Below, one piece after another: positions 1 to 9,200 of a stretch of DNA of 64,000 bases. The notes under the pieces are model-generated. The model saw only the letters and a list, made by a program, of their open reading frames with translations. It was not told where the DNA came from and made no database searches. A program made the translations under genes and the position numbers. Origin of the DNA: Gallionella sp. (GTDB lineage: Bacteria; Pseudomonadota; Gammaproteobacteria; Burkholderiales; Gallionellaceae); the NCBI GenBank assembly GCA_028699065.1, contig JAQVVH010000003.1, forward strand, positions 1 through 64,000. Reading direction: 5' to 3'. The stretch's first letter is position 1. Every line of letters begins with the position of its first letter.

Positions 1-4
1 GTTA

Positions 5-120
5 TGTCTGACGACCATAGCAAGTTGGAACCACCCCTTCCCATCCCGAACAGGACCGTGAAACAACTCCGCGCCGATGATAGTGTGGATTACCCATGTG
101 AAAGTAGGTCATCGTCAGAC
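5..120 (+). rRNA. rrf: 5S ribosomal RNA
   Basis: Complete 5S rRNA at the left edge. The 5' strand TGTCTGACGA pairs with the 3' strand TCGTCAGAC to form the terminal helix, and the interior carries the usual betaproteobacterial 5S sequence (AACCACCCCTTCCCATCCC, GAACAGGACCGTGAAAC). It is the last gene of an rRNA operon whose 16S and 23S genes must lie to the left of the window. The exact ends are uncertain by a few bases. Confidence 0.95.
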
Positions 121-130
121 GCCTTATAAA

Positions 131-166
131 GAAAACCCCTCCCGGATTCCGGTGAGGGGTTTTTTC
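131..166 (+). terminator. Rho-independent terminator of the rRNA operon
   Basis: AAAACCCCTC (132-141) pairs with GAGGGGTTTT (154-163); the loop contains a further CCGG/CCGG pairing and the stem runs into a T tract. It lies 11 bases after the 5S gene, the expected place for the end of rrn transcription. Confidence 0.9.
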
Positions 167-214
167 TTGGCTTGGAAAGCGCAGCCGCCGGTGAGCTGAC
201 GGAATCGTCGGGCC

Positions 215-619
215 CTACTTGTAATCCCGTAATTCGGTGGGTGTTTCATCGCGGTCACCATGGGGTTGCTCTTCCCACGCCTTGATGAAAACGCCCCGTT
301 GGTTTTGTTTGGTCGGATGGACGGGAATATCCATGTTGTGGCAGGTGGTGTCTTCACAGTAATAAATGATTTTTCTGCCGATACTGTGAAGCAGGGAATT
401 GTCGAGCTGGAAGCCTTCCCCCGCGAGGGCACTTTCCAGGCCTTCAAGCGTGTAGTCGTACAGGCTGTAGCGGATGCGCAGGCTGTTGGGGGTGCTGCCG
501 CGTTCGACAGTGCAGTTGGGGAGTCCGGATAAAAGCAGATAGGCCTGTTCGGCCTGCTCCGGACGATCAGCACTGAAAATGAGGTCTCGCTGCTTGTCGA
601 GATCAAAAGGATTAATCAT
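215..619 (-). CDS. conserved protein of unknown function
   Basis: 134-residue acidic soluble protein with no signal peptide or membrane segment. I cannot name a characterised family. Similar proteins starting MINPFDL... and ending in a Glu-Thr-Pro-x-Glu-Leu-Arg-x-Tyr-Lys tail occur in betaproteobacteria to my recollection, so it is likely a real lineage-specific gene. The middle holds two cysteines in a Tyr-Cys-Glu-Asp-Thr-Thr-Cys-His segment (residues about 88-94) that could bind metal or form a disulfide; this is speculation. The ATG at 619 follows an AGAGGG ribosome site. It starts 21 bases after ctpA on the same strand, so it is probably the last gene of the gpmI-envC-ctpA transcription unit. 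Confidence 0.75.
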   Translation of the reverse strand: MINPFDLDKQRDLIFSADRPEQAEQAYLLLSGLPNCTVERGSTPNSLRIRYSLYDYTLEGLESALAGEGFQLDNSLLHSIGRKIIYYCEDTTCHNMDIPVHPTKQNQRGVFIKAWEEQPHGDRDETPTELRDYK

Positions 620-640
620 TTTGATAGCCCTCTGCCTGGA

Positions 641-2020
641 TTATTTGCCCTGAAGTATCTGCATGCCTTTGAGCAGATTCAATGCCTGATTAAGTTGATA
701 GTCGTCCGATGATCCGAATTCCGCCGGCCCCGATGCCTTGGTCTTGCTCATTCCGTTATCCAGGGGGGCTGCATGCTTTTCCGGTGCCGGCTCATCAGCG
801 CGATCGTTGCTCAGGTGGCGATCAAGATCGGCCTCGCGCAAACGTAGCAAACTGTCGCTGCCCGCCGTCACGGGATCCTCAACGATAATGTCCGGCACAA
901 TACCCTTGGCCTGGATGGATCGGCCGCTCGGGGTGTAGTAACGTGCGGTGGTTAGTTTTATGGCGGTATTGCTGCCCAGTGGCAGCACTGTTTGCACCGA
1001 ACCCTTGCCAAAAGTTTGGGTGCCCATGATGACGGCGCGCTTGTGGTCTTGCAGCGCGCCCGCAACGATTTCAGAGGCGGATGCGGAGCCGCCATTGACG
1101 AGGACGACCAAGGGGGTGGATTTGATCGATTCCGGGAGGTTCTTGAGATAATCGCTGCCCGAACGGAGATAATTTTGCGGGCTGGCGGTCAGGCGCATTT
1201 GTGCATCCTCAGTGCGGCCTTCGGTGTAAACAACGAGCGCATCCTGATCCAGAAACGCGGCAGAAACGGCTACCGCACCCGTCAATAATCCACCGGGGTC
1301 ATTGCGCAAATCCAGCACCAATCCTTTCAGTGGCCCGTTGTTTTGTTTGACCAGAGTCGAGAGCGCGGTCGCAAGATTTTCGCCGGTATGTTCCTGAAAC
1401 TGGGTGACGCGGACAAAACCGTAACCTGGTTCGGTCATTTTTGATTTGACGCTCTGCACTTTTATGACTGCGCGGACAATCGTGATGACCAAGGCTTTAG
1501 GCTGGTCTTTGCGGACAATGGTCAGGGTGATTTTGCTGCCCGGCTTGCCGCGCATGCGCTTGACGGCATCGTTGAGCGACATGCCTTTGACGAGGGTGTC
1601 ATCAAGCTTGATGATCAGGTCACCGCTTTTGACGCCGGCCTGATGGGCGGGTGTGTCTTCGATCGGAGATACGACTTTCACGAGACCGTCCTCCATGCCG
1701 ACCTCAATGCCGAGACCGCCGAATTCACCCTGTGTGCCCACCTGCAATTCCTTGAAAGCGTCGGCATCCAGGTAGGCGGAGTGCGGATCCAGTCCGCTTA
1801 GCATGCCATTAATGGCTTCATTGATAAGTTTTTGATCGCTGACGGGCTCGACGTAATCGCTTTTAATGCGACCGAAGACTTCGGAAAAGGCGCGCAGCTC
1901 CTCGATGGGCAGTGGGGTCGGCAGTGATTCGCGCTCGGCATCGGCGGCGAAGTGTAGGCTCAGGGCGATGCCGGCAATCATACCGATGCCAACCAGTCCG
2001 GTTTTCTGCAGAAGGCGCAT
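641..2020 (-). CDS. ctpA: C-terminal processing protease, S41 family
   Basis: 459-residue periplasmic serine protease that trims exported proteins. Residues 1-25 form an uncleaved or cleaved signal segment. An N-terminal S41 helper region is followed by a PDZ domain (about 95-175) and the protease core. The Ser/Lys dyad is readable as Ser314 in GGSASASEI and Lys339 in TFGKG, 25 residues apart as in E. coli Prc. The length fits the CtpA group rather than the longer Prc. The ATG at 2020 follows a GGAG site. It lies 11 bases downstream of envC, and the gpmI-envC-ctpA order is common in beta- and gammaproteobacteria. The exact substrate cannot be told; peptidoglycan hydrolases and their regulators are known substrates of relatives. 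Confidence 0.93.
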   Translation of the reverse strand: MRLLQKTGLVGIGMIAGIALSLHFAADAERESLPTPLPIEELRAFSEVFGRIKSDYVEPVSDQKLINEAINGMLSGLDPHSAYLDADAFKELQVGTQGEFGGLGIEVGMEDGLVKVVSPIEDTPAHQAGVKSGDLIIKLDDTLVKGMSLNDAVKRMRGKPGSKITLTIVRKDQPKALVITIVRAVIKVQSVKSKMTEPGYGFVRVTQFQEHTGENLATALSTLVKQNNGPLKGLVLDLRNDPGGLLTGAVAVSAAFLDQDALVVYTEGRTEDAQMRLTASPQNYLRSGSDYLKNLPESIKSTPLVVLVNGGSASASEIVAGALQDHKRAVIMGTQTFGKGSVQTVLPLGSNTAIKLTTARYYTPSGRSIQAKGIVPDIIVEDPVTAGSDSLLRLREADLDRHLSNDRADEPAPEKHAAPLDNGMSKTKASGPAEFGSSDDYQLNQALNLLKGMQILQGK

Positions 2021-2031
2021 GTTTACTCCAA

Positions 2032-3204
2032 CTATTTAGAAGCCAGCCACGGCATGGGGTCCAGCGGTTTGCTCTTGTGGCGGAGCTCGAAGTATAAACC
2101 GGAATTCTCGTTGCCGCCGCTGTTCCCCACCGTGGCCAGGGTGTCGCCACCGTGGAGTTCGTCCCCCACTTGTTTGTAGAGAGTCTCGTTGTTGCCGTAA
2201 AGGCTCATGTAGCCGTCGCCGTGGTCCAAAATCAACAAGTTGCCGAATCCGCGCAACCAGTCGGCAAAGACAACCCGCCCGGCAGCGATGGCTTTAACGG
2301 ATTGCCCGGCCGCCGCTTTCAGAAACAGGCCTTTCCAGGGGAGGTTGCTTTCGGGGCGCGCACTGCCAAAGCGGTTGGTGATGTCGCCCCGTACGGGCAG
2401 GGCCAGCTTTCCGCGCAAATTTCCAAAAGGTTTGCCATCAAACTTGCTATCCGGTAATTCATCGTTGCGAAACAGGCTACGCGATTTGGGTTTTTCCAGC
2501 ATGGCGGTCAGTTTCTCGACCAGCTGCGACAGGCGGTCCTCATCCCTGCGCAGCCGGGAAATTTCCCGCCGTTGTTGCTGTAGTTGTTTTGAAAGTTTGC
2601 CCAATACACTGCGGCGTGCCTGTTGTTCCGCCTGCAACTGCTGTTTCTGGGCAGTCTCTTCTTCACGCAAAGACTTTAATTCAGCGGTCTGCGCTTGGGC
2701 TGCGGCGCGTGTCTGCTTGAGTTCGGCGAGGGTTTCCCGGAGTTTTTGCAGCCAGGCTGCCCGATCACGCGAGATGAACTGGTAATAGGTGAGTTCACGG
2801 TTGATCTGGTTGGGATCTCGCGCCTGCAGCAATAAACCAAGGGAGGGGCGGCCGCTTTCCTGATATTGCCTGACGAGTAATGCCTCGAGAAGCTTTTGCT
2901 GATCGCGGATGCCGGATCGCAGATCGTTTTCGCGGGATTTAAGGGTGGATAACCGTTGATTGGCCGAGTGTTGCCGGGTCGACAGCTCCTTGAGCTTGCG
3001 GTTGCTGGTGCTGATGGCGCGCTCGGATTGCCGTAAGGCGTCGCCGGCTTCCGAGCGCGATTCGCTGGTTTTCTCCATGGCCTGCTGCATCTGGCTGATA
3101 CGCTTGCGCAGGTTCTCGAGGGCTTGCTGCTGGTCGGCGTACGTCGTACTGGCGCTGGTTAGCGCAACAACAAAAAACGCAAGAACGATTTGTCGCAATG
3201 TCAC
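2032..3204 (-). CDS. envC: murein hydrolase activator EnvC
   Basis: 390-residue periplasmic divisome factor that activates amidases at the septum. A signal peptide (about 1-23) is followed by a long coiled coil (about 25-245, rich in Gln, Arg and Glu heptads) and a C-terminal LytM/M23 domain (about 275-388). The M23 metal ligands are gone: the HxGxD position reads Trp-Lys-Gly-Leu-Phe, the Tyr-x-His position reads Tyr-Gly-Asn, and the final HxH reads Gly-Leu-Tyr. It is therefore an activator, not an enzyme, as known for EnvC. The start is GTG at 3204, overlapping the gpmI stop by four bases (GTGA), so the two are translationally coupled. Confidence 0.93.
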   Translation of the reverse strand: MTLRQIVLAFFVVALTSASTTYADQQQALENLRKRISQMQQAMEKTSESRSEAGDALRQSERAISTSNRKLKELSTRQHSANQRLSTLKSRENDLRSGIRDQQKLLEALLVRQYQESGRPSLGLLLQARDPNQINRELTYYQFISRDRAAWLQKLRETLAELKQTRAAAQAQTAELKSLREEETAQKQQLQAEQQARRSVLGKLSKQLQQQRREISRLRRDEDRLSQLVEKLTAMLEKPKSRSLFRNDELPDSKFDGKPFGNLRGKLALPVRGDITNRFGSARPESNLPWKGLFLKAAAGQSVKAIAAGRVVFADWLRGFGNLLILDHGDGYMSLYGNNETLYKQVGDELHGGDTLATVGNSGGNENSGLYFELRHKSKPLDPMPWLASK

Positions 3205-4724
3205 TGCAGCTGAATCAGACTGTGCCCCGTCATTTCCGGCGGCTGTGGCACCCCCATGATGTTGAGCAGGCTTGGGGCGATATCGCGCAGTGCGCCATCC
3301 GGATGAAGTGTCGCCCGACGTCCGATGTACAGAAATGGCACGCGATTCAGCGTGTGTGCGGTGTGCGCCTGTTGCGAGACCGGATCTGCCATTTGCTCGG
3401 CATTGCCGTGATCGGCGGTGATGATGACTTCCCCGCCAATAGCGCGCATGGCGCTCACCACTCGGCCGATGCAGACGTCGAGTGCCTCGATGGCCTGGGT
3501 GGCCGCCGCCATGTTGCCGCTGTGCCCGACCATGTCTCCGTTGGCGTAGTTGCAGATGATGGCTTGGTACTGGCGGCTGAGAATGGCAGCTTCCAGTTTG
3601 TCAGTCACTTCAAAGGCGCTCATCTCCGGTTTGAGATCGTAAGTGGCAACTTTGGGTGATGGCACCAGAACCCTCTCTTCGCCCGGATAGGCCTGTTCGC
3701 TTCCGCCATTGAAAAAATAAGTCACGTGGGCGTATTTTTCGGTTTCCGCGATGCGCAACTGCTTCAGCCCCAGGTTGGCAATATATTCCCCGAAACCATT
3801 GTGGATGGATTCCGGCGCAAACGCGCAGGGGAGAGGGAAATCCTCACCGTAGCTGCTCAGCGTCACAAAGGCTGACAGAGTGGGAATGCGAGCACGACTG
3901 AAACCGGAAAATTCGGGATCCGTCAGCGCGCGGGTTATCTCGCGTGCCCGGTCTGCCCGGAAATTCATGAATATCACAGCATCACCATCCTGAATGGGTT
4001 CGCCGCCAATCCAAGTGGGCTGCACAAATTCGTCGGATTCGCCGCGTGCATAGGCTTGTTCCAGCGCGTTGAGGGCATTACCGGCTTGGAATTGGGCCCG
4101 ACCTTCGGTGAGTAATTCATAGGCCGGCTGCACACGCTCCCAGCGGTTATCGCGGTCCATGGCATAAAAGCGGCCGCAGATGCTCGCAATTCGGCCGGTC
4201 CCCAGAGCGTTACATTGTTCCTGGAATCGTTTGATCGAGCCGGCGGCGCTTTTCGGTGGCGTGTCGCGGCCGTCGAGAAAGGCATGCAGCTGAACATTTT
4301 TCAGTCCCTGCCGCGATGCCATTTCCAGCAGAGCCAAAATGTGGCTTTCATGACTATGTACGCCCCCCGGAGAAAGTAGGCCGAGAATGTGCAGTGTGCC
4401 GTTATTTTGCTTGGCTTGGCTAATGGCTTGACTGAGCTGCCGATTGCTGAAGAACGTGCCATCTTCGATGGCGACGTCGACCCGGCTGAGATCCTGATAG
4501 ACCACGCGGCCGGCGCCAATGTTGAGGTGGCCAACCTCGGAGTTGCCCATTTGTCCGGAGGGAAGTCCGACATGATGTTCCGAGGTTTCGATCAGGGTAT
4601 GGGGATAGTCGCGCCACAGCGCATCCCAGTTGGGTTTATGTGCGGCGAGAATGGCATTCGAATCGCGGTCTTCGCGATAACCGAAACCATCCAGTATCAG
4701 TAATAGGACAGGAGTTACGTTCAT
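3201..4724 (-). CDS. gpmI: 2,3-bisphosphoglycerate-independent phosphoglycerate mutase
   Basis: 507-residue cytosolic glycolytic/gluconeogenic enzyme interconverting 3- and 2-phosphoglycerate, Mn-dependent. Asp12 (LILDGFG) and the phosphorylated Ser62 (MGNSEVGHLNIGAGR) sit at the family positions; the metal-binding segment TADHGNAEQM lies near residue 440. The reading frame opens further upstream at a TTG (4739), but the ATG at 4724 gives the canonical start MNVTPVLLLILDGFG and is preferred. It is the first gene of the minus-strand unit, divergent from the ArsR-type gene. A TAAAAT -10-like box on the minus strand (4764-4769) lies about 40 bases upstream. Confidence 0.95.
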   Translation of the reverse strand: MNVTPVLLLILDGFGYREDRDSNAILAAHKPNWDALWRDYPHTLIETSEHHVGLPSGQMGNSEVGHLNIGAGRVVYQDLSRVDVAIEDGTFFSNRQLSQAISQAKQNNGTLHILGLLSPGGVHSHESHILALLEMASRQGLKNVQLHAFLDGRDTPPKSAAGSIKRFQEQCNALGTGRIASICGRFYAMDRDNRWERVQPAYELLTEGRAQFQAGNALNALEQAYARGESDEFVQPTWIGGEPIQDGDAVIFMNFRADRAREITRALTDPEFSGFSRARIPTLSAFVTLSSYGEDFPLPCAFAPESIHNGFGEYIANLGLKQLRIAETEKYAHVTYFFNGGSEQAYPGEERVLVPSPKVATYDLKPEMSAFEVTDKLEAAILSRQYQAIICNYANGDMVGHSGNMAAATQAIEALDVCIGRVVSAMRAIGGEVIITADHGNAEQMADPVSQQAHTAHTLNRVPFLYIGRRATLHPDGALRDIAPSLLNIMGVPQPPEMTGHSLIQLQ

Positions 4725-4763
4725 TGGATAGAATGGCAAGCAGATGACAGAATATAGGGACGC

Positions 4764-4769
4764 ATTTTA
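4764..4769 (-). promoter_or_regulatory. candidate -10 box for gpmI-envC-ctpA
   Basis: Reads TAAAAT on the minus strand, followed by GCGTCCC. No convincing -35 box is seen at 16-18 bases. Support is mainly that the same -10 plus GCG-rich discriminator pattern occurs at other promoters in this window. Confidence 0.35.
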
Positions 4770-4820
4770 GCCGATTTGAAGGATTGGCGTTTGCGACAAA
4801 ACAAGAAATCGGGGGGAAGC

Positions 4821-5120
4821 ATGGCGGGGGTTATCGATCGTGAAGAGGATATCCTGCAAGCGGCACAAGCCATGAAGGCAATTGCACATCCACTGCGCTT
4901 GCAGATTCTGTGCGTGCTTGGGGATCAGGAGGTCAGTGTGCAGGATATCGTTGACCAAGTCGGGACATCGCAAAGCAATATTTCCCAGCATTTGGGCATT
5001 CTGCGGGAAAAGGGGGTGCTGGCCACCCGCAAGGATGCGAACCGGGTTTATTACCGAATCGGTGATTTGCGGACGCTCAAGCTGGTGGGCCTGATGCGGG
5101 ATGTCTTTTGCAAATCCTGA
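4821..5120 (+). CDS. ArsR/SmtB-family repressor, probable persulfide sensor (BigR/SqrR/YgaV-like)
   Basis: 99-residue winged-helix DNA-binding protein. The recognition region is seen as TSQSNISQHLGILREKGVL followed by the wing KDANRVYYRI. There are exactly two cysteines, Cys31 (LQILCVLGD) and Cys97 (three residues from the C terminus), 66 residues apart. That spacing equals Cys41/Cys107 of SqrR and Cys42/Cys108 of BigR, which form a polysulfide link when reactive sulfur is present. Classical metal-site motifs (ELCVCDL, C-terminal His/Asp pairs) are absent. The ATG at 4821 follows a strong GGGGGGAAG site and is chosen over an upstream TTG (4776). Immediately downstream lie an AT-rich nested palindrome and an RND pump operon, its likely target. 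Sensing of persulfide is inferred from the cysteine spacing. Confidence 0.85.
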   Translation: MAGVIDREEDILQAAQAMKAIAHPLRLQILCVLGDQEVSVQDIVDQVGTSQSNISQHLGILREKGVLATRKDANRVYYRIGDLRTLKLVGLMRDVFCKS

Positions 5121-5123
5121 AAG

Positions 5124-5151
5124 TTGTACGCAAATAGAATATTAGTATATT
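5124..5151 (+). promoter_or_regulatory. sigma70-type promoter of the RND operon
   Basis: TTGTAC (5124-5129), 16-base spacer, TATATT (5146-5151). It lies directly after the arsR-type stop codon and 33 bases before the adaptor gene start. The -10 box is inside the palindromic operator candidate, so repressor binding would block polymerase. Confidence 0.6.
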
Positions 5152-5159
5152 CTAATACT
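5137..5159 (+). promoter_or_regulatory. nested AT-rich operator candidate for the ArsR-type repressor
   Basis: Three overlapping perfect inverted repeats: GAATAT-N4-ATATTC (5137-5152), ATTAG-N6-CTAAT (5141-5156) and AGTAT-N6-ATACT (5144-5159). BigR-type repressors are known to bind AT-rich palindromes over the -10 region of the promoter they control, which matches this position. Confidence 0.65.
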
Positions 5160-5183
5160 CGTAAACATAGCGGAGTTTGGCGC

Positions 5184-6200
5184 ATGAAAAAGTTGTGGTG
5201 GTTGGGATTGTTTCTTGGTTTGGTAGCCTTTGCTCATGCGGATGACAAGCTGGCGACGATAGCGGTGCAGTATCGTGACGTGCCGCAGGCCTACGGTGCT
5301 GACGGCGTTGCGGAAGCGGTTCATCAGTCCACTGTCTCTGCGCAAATAGCCGGCCGGGTTAAAGAGGTCTTGTTTGACGTGGGTGATCGGGTTTCACGTG
5401 GCCAGGTGATCGTGCGCATTGATGAGCGTGAAGCGGCGCAAGCGCTTGCGGGTAGTCAGGCGCAGGTGTTGCAGGCGCAGGCCAATATGCAGAATGCCAA
5501 GGCCAACTACGAACGCGCCAAACAGCTGTTTGCGCAAAAGTTCATTAGCCAGGCCGGCTTGGACAAGGCGCAGGCTGAGTACAAAATTGCGCTCGCCCAA
5601 GCCGCGGCCAGCGAAGCGGGTGCGGGGCAGGCCAGCCTTGCGCGCGGTTATGCGGCTGTGGTAGCACCTTATGCCGGCGTGGTTTCGGCGCGATTGATCG
5701 AAGTGGGCGAGATGGTGGTTCCCGGTAAGCCGCTGATGACTGGATTTGATCCGGCCGCAATGCGTGTTGTGGTGAGCGTGCCGCAATACAAATTGCCGGA
5801 TCTGGGCAAGAAGCCCGTTGTGCGTATAGAAATTCCCTCCCTTAACCGATGGGTTGACGCTGCCAGCGTGAGCGTGCAGCCGATTGCGGACACGAGAACC
5901 CACAGCACCCTGGTGCGGGTGACATTGCCTGCCAATGAGCCTGGCATTTATCCCGGCATGTTTGTGCGTGCCCATTTCGTGACGGGCCAAGTGCGCAAGC
6001 TGGCGATTCCTGAAAGTGCCGTTTTGCGTCGCAGCGAGGTAGTTGGCGTTTACGTCGCCGATGCCAAGGGCGGCTTGCGCTTGCGTCAGATACGCTTGGG
6101 TGAGTCGCTGGATGGCGGTTTGATCGAGGTGTTGGCGGGGATCAAGCCGGGCGAAAAAATTGCACTGGATGCCGTTAAGGCGGGAATGAAGGCACGTTAA
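5184..6200 (+). CDS. RND efflux periplasmic adaptor (membrane fusion protein)
   Basis: 338-residue membrane-fusion subunit linking the inner-membrane pump to an outer-membrane channel. A signal peptide ends near Ala18-Asp19 (FAHA/DDK). It is followed by the biotinyl-lipoyl half-motifs (GRVKEVLFDVGDRVSRGQVIVRID and the later APYAGVVSARLIEVGEMVVPG), a helical hairpin rich in Ala and Gln (about 90-150), a beta-barrel and a membrane-proximal domain. The ATG at 5184 has a CGGAG site and gives a proper signal peptide, so the upstream in-frame start at 5124, which overlaps the promoter, is rejected. It is followed after 72 bases by the RND permease. No outer-membrane TolC-type gene is nearby, so the pump must borrow one. 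Confidence 0.9.
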   Translation: MKKLWWLGLFLGLVAFAHADDKLATIAVQYRDVPQAYGADGVAEAVHQSTVSAQIAGRVKEVLFDVGDRVSRGQVIVRIDEREAAQALAGSQAQVLQAQANMQNAKANYERAKQLFAQKFISQAGLDKAQAEYKIALAQAAASEAGAGQASLARGYAAVVAPYAGVVSARLIEVGEMVVPGKPLMTGFDPAAMRVVVSVPQYKLPDLGKKPVVRIEIPSLNRWVDAASVSVQPIADTRTHSTLVRVTLPANEPGIYPGMFVRAHFVTGQVRKLAIPESAVLRRSEVVGVYVADAKGGLRLRQIRLGESLDGGLIEVLAGIKPGEKIALDAVKAGMKAR

Positions 6201-6272
6201 CGCGGCCTTTCGGCAAATTTTTTGCCGAAGAACGTCTTGTCCCGCATAAATCATTTGAAACTGGACTGAAAA

Positions 6273-9200
6273 ATGGGAATTTCCGGGCGTATTGCCAAAC
6301 TGTTTCTGCACTCCCAGATGACACCATTGCTGGCGCTGGTGGCCGTGCTGCTGGGTGTTTTTGCGGTGGCGGTCACTCCGCGCGAAGAAGAGCCACAGAT
6401 CAACGTGACCATGGCCAACGTGATGATTCCCTATCCGGGAGCTTCCGCGCACGATGTGATGCAGAGTGTCGCCACGCCCGCGGAGCAGGTGCTGTCCCAG
6501 ATTGCCGGGGTTGATCACGTGTATTCCGTATCGCAGCCCGGCATGGCCGTGATTACGGTGCAGTTCAAAGTGGGGGAAGCGCATGTCCCCTCGCTGGTGA
6601 AACTTTACGATGTTGTGCATTCGCACGCCGACTGGTTGCCCTCTACCCAGGGAGTGGCGCAGCCAATCATCAAGGCCAAGGGGATTGACGATGTCCCCAT
6701 CGTGGCGCTGACGCTTTGGCGGGAAAATTCTCTGGGCGGCGGGGTGGAGCTGACGCAGGTGGCCCATGCGATCGAGGCGGAACTGAAACGGGTGCCGGGA
6801 ACACGCGAGGTCAGCACGCTTGGCGCAACCCAGCGCATGGTGCGTGTGCTGCTTAACCCGGAAAGTTTGAATGCCTACCGGCTGACTTTGCAGGATGTGC
6901 GCGGTGCATTGCAATCTGCGAATGTCTCCCAGAACTCGGGCAATCTGATTCGGGACAACCGCGAAATGCTGGTGCAAACGGGAAGCTTCCTGACCAACGC
7001 CGATGAAGTTAGGCAACTGGTTATCGGGGTGGCAGACAACAAGCCGGTGTTTCTGCGCGACGTGGCTGAAATTCGCGACGGTGGCGACCAGCCGTCGAGC
7101 TATGTTTGGTTTGGTACGGGCCCGGCGGCAGGTGATAAGCAGCTTTCAGTTCACGGTGAATATCCCGCCGTAACTGTGGCCGTGACCAAGAAACCGGGAG
7201 CGAATGCCGTCGAGATTGCTGAAGCGCTGATGGCGCGCGTGAACGAGCTTAAAGGCAGCGTGATTCCGGATGATGTACAGGTCAGCGTGACACGCAACTA
7301 CGGCGAAACCGCCAATGACAAGGCCATGAAGCTGATCAAGAAGCTGCTGTTTGCAACAGCGGCGGTGGTTGCGCTGGTGTGGCTGGCGATGGGTCGGCGC
7401 GAGGCACTGGTGGTGGGTGTCGCGGTTCTTTTGACGCTTGCGGTGACATTGTTTGCTTCATGGGCCTACGGTTTCACACTGAATCGGGTTTCTCTGTTTG
7501 CGCTGATATTTTCCATCGGTATTCTCGTGGACGATGCTATTGTCGTGGTGGAGAACATCCACCGCCGCCGCGCAATGGCGGAGCACCAGCCGCTTTCCGA
7601 CATTATTCCCGAGGCGGTGGATGAGGTCGGCGGTCCGACTATTCTGGCGACTTTTACCGTGATTGCGGCATTGCTTCCGATGGCGTTTGTCAGTGGGCTG
7701 ATGGGGCCTTACATGAGCCCAATCCCGATCAATGCCAGCATGGGAATGGTGATTTCTCTGGCGGTTGCTTTCGTCATTACGCCTTGGCTGGTTTATCGCT
7801 TTTCCGGCGCGCAACACCACAAGTCGACAGATGAGCGCGATACTCCGTTGTACCGTTTTTTTCGCGATCGGCTGGGCCCATTCCTTAATCGCGAACACGG
7901 TGCCAAGGCGCGGCGCAAGTTGTGGCTGGGCATTCTTGCTGCGGTGATGCTGGCGGTGTCGCTGGCGGTCGTGAAGCTGGTGGTTCTGAAAATGCTGCCT
8001 TTCGATAACAAATCGGAATTTCAGATTGTGGTGGACATGCCAAGCGGCACCGCGTTGGAGCAGACGAGCGGCGTGTTGCACGAGATCGGCGAGTATCTGG
8101 CAACGGTGCCGGAAGTCACGGATTACCAAGCCTATGCCGGTACGGCGGCGCCCATCAATTTCAATGGCTTGGTACGCCAGTACTATATGCGCAGCGCCGC
8201 CGGGCAGGGTGATCTTCAGGTCAATTTGCAGGACAAGCATAATCGCGACCGGAGCAGCCACGAAATCGCCACGGCTGTCCTGAAACCGGTACAGGAAATT
8301 GCCGCCCGTTGGGGAGCCAAGGTCAAGGTGGTGGAAGTGCCGCCCGGCCCGCCGGTGATGTCGCCGATTGTGGCCGAGATTTACGGGCCGGATTATGAAG
8401 GCGCGCGCCAAGTGGCAGGAAAAGTGCGCGAGACCTTCAGTCAAACCAAGGACATCGTGTCGATTGACGATACGGTGACCGAGCCGGCGCCGAAATTGCT
8501 GTTGCGCGTTCTGCAAAGCAAGGCGTCGTTGCTTGGGGTGGCGCCGCACGACATTGTGGACGCCATCGGTATGGCGCTTTCCGGACAAGACGTGGCCTCT
8601 TTGCATGATGAACATGCCAAATATGCTCCGCCGCTGCGTATCGGTTTGCCACCGGAACAATTGAGCCGTATCGATGAGGTGTTAAAGCTGAAGGTGCGTG
8701 CTCGCGATGGTGCGCTGGTGCCGTTGTCCGAAGTTGTTCAGGTGGTTGAAACGCAGCGGGATTATCCGATTTATCACAAGGATTTGCTCCCGGTGGTGTA
8801 CGTGTTTGGCGACATGGCGGGCAAGCTGGACAGCCCGTTGTATGGCATGTTTGACATCAACGGCCAAGTCAGTGGCGAAGCGCTTGATCAGGGCGGCAGT
8901 CTGGAAAGCTATTTCTTCAAGCAACCCAGCGATCCCTATGCCGGCTATGCGCTGAAGTGGGATGGTGAATGGCAGGTAACGTTCGAGACATTCCGCGATA
9001 TGGGTATCGCCTATGCGGTCGGACTGGTGCTGATTTATTTGCTGGTGGTCGCGCAGTTCAAAAGCTACATCGTGCCGTTGATTATCATGGCGCCCATCCC
9101 GTTGACCGTCATCGGCGTGATGCCGGGGCACGCGCTATTCGGTTCGCAATTCACGGCGACCTCGATGATCGGGATGATTGCGCTGGCGGGCATCATCGTG

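Noticed and set aside
5394-7016. 540-residue minus-strand open frame across the RND adaptor and permease
   Set aside because: It spans two real genes and their gap in the opposite direction, with shadow-like composition (many His, Arg, Gln) and no domain.
7458-8660. 400-residue minus-strand open frame inside the RND permease
   Set aside because: Same shadow signature; the plus-strand gene is unambiguous.
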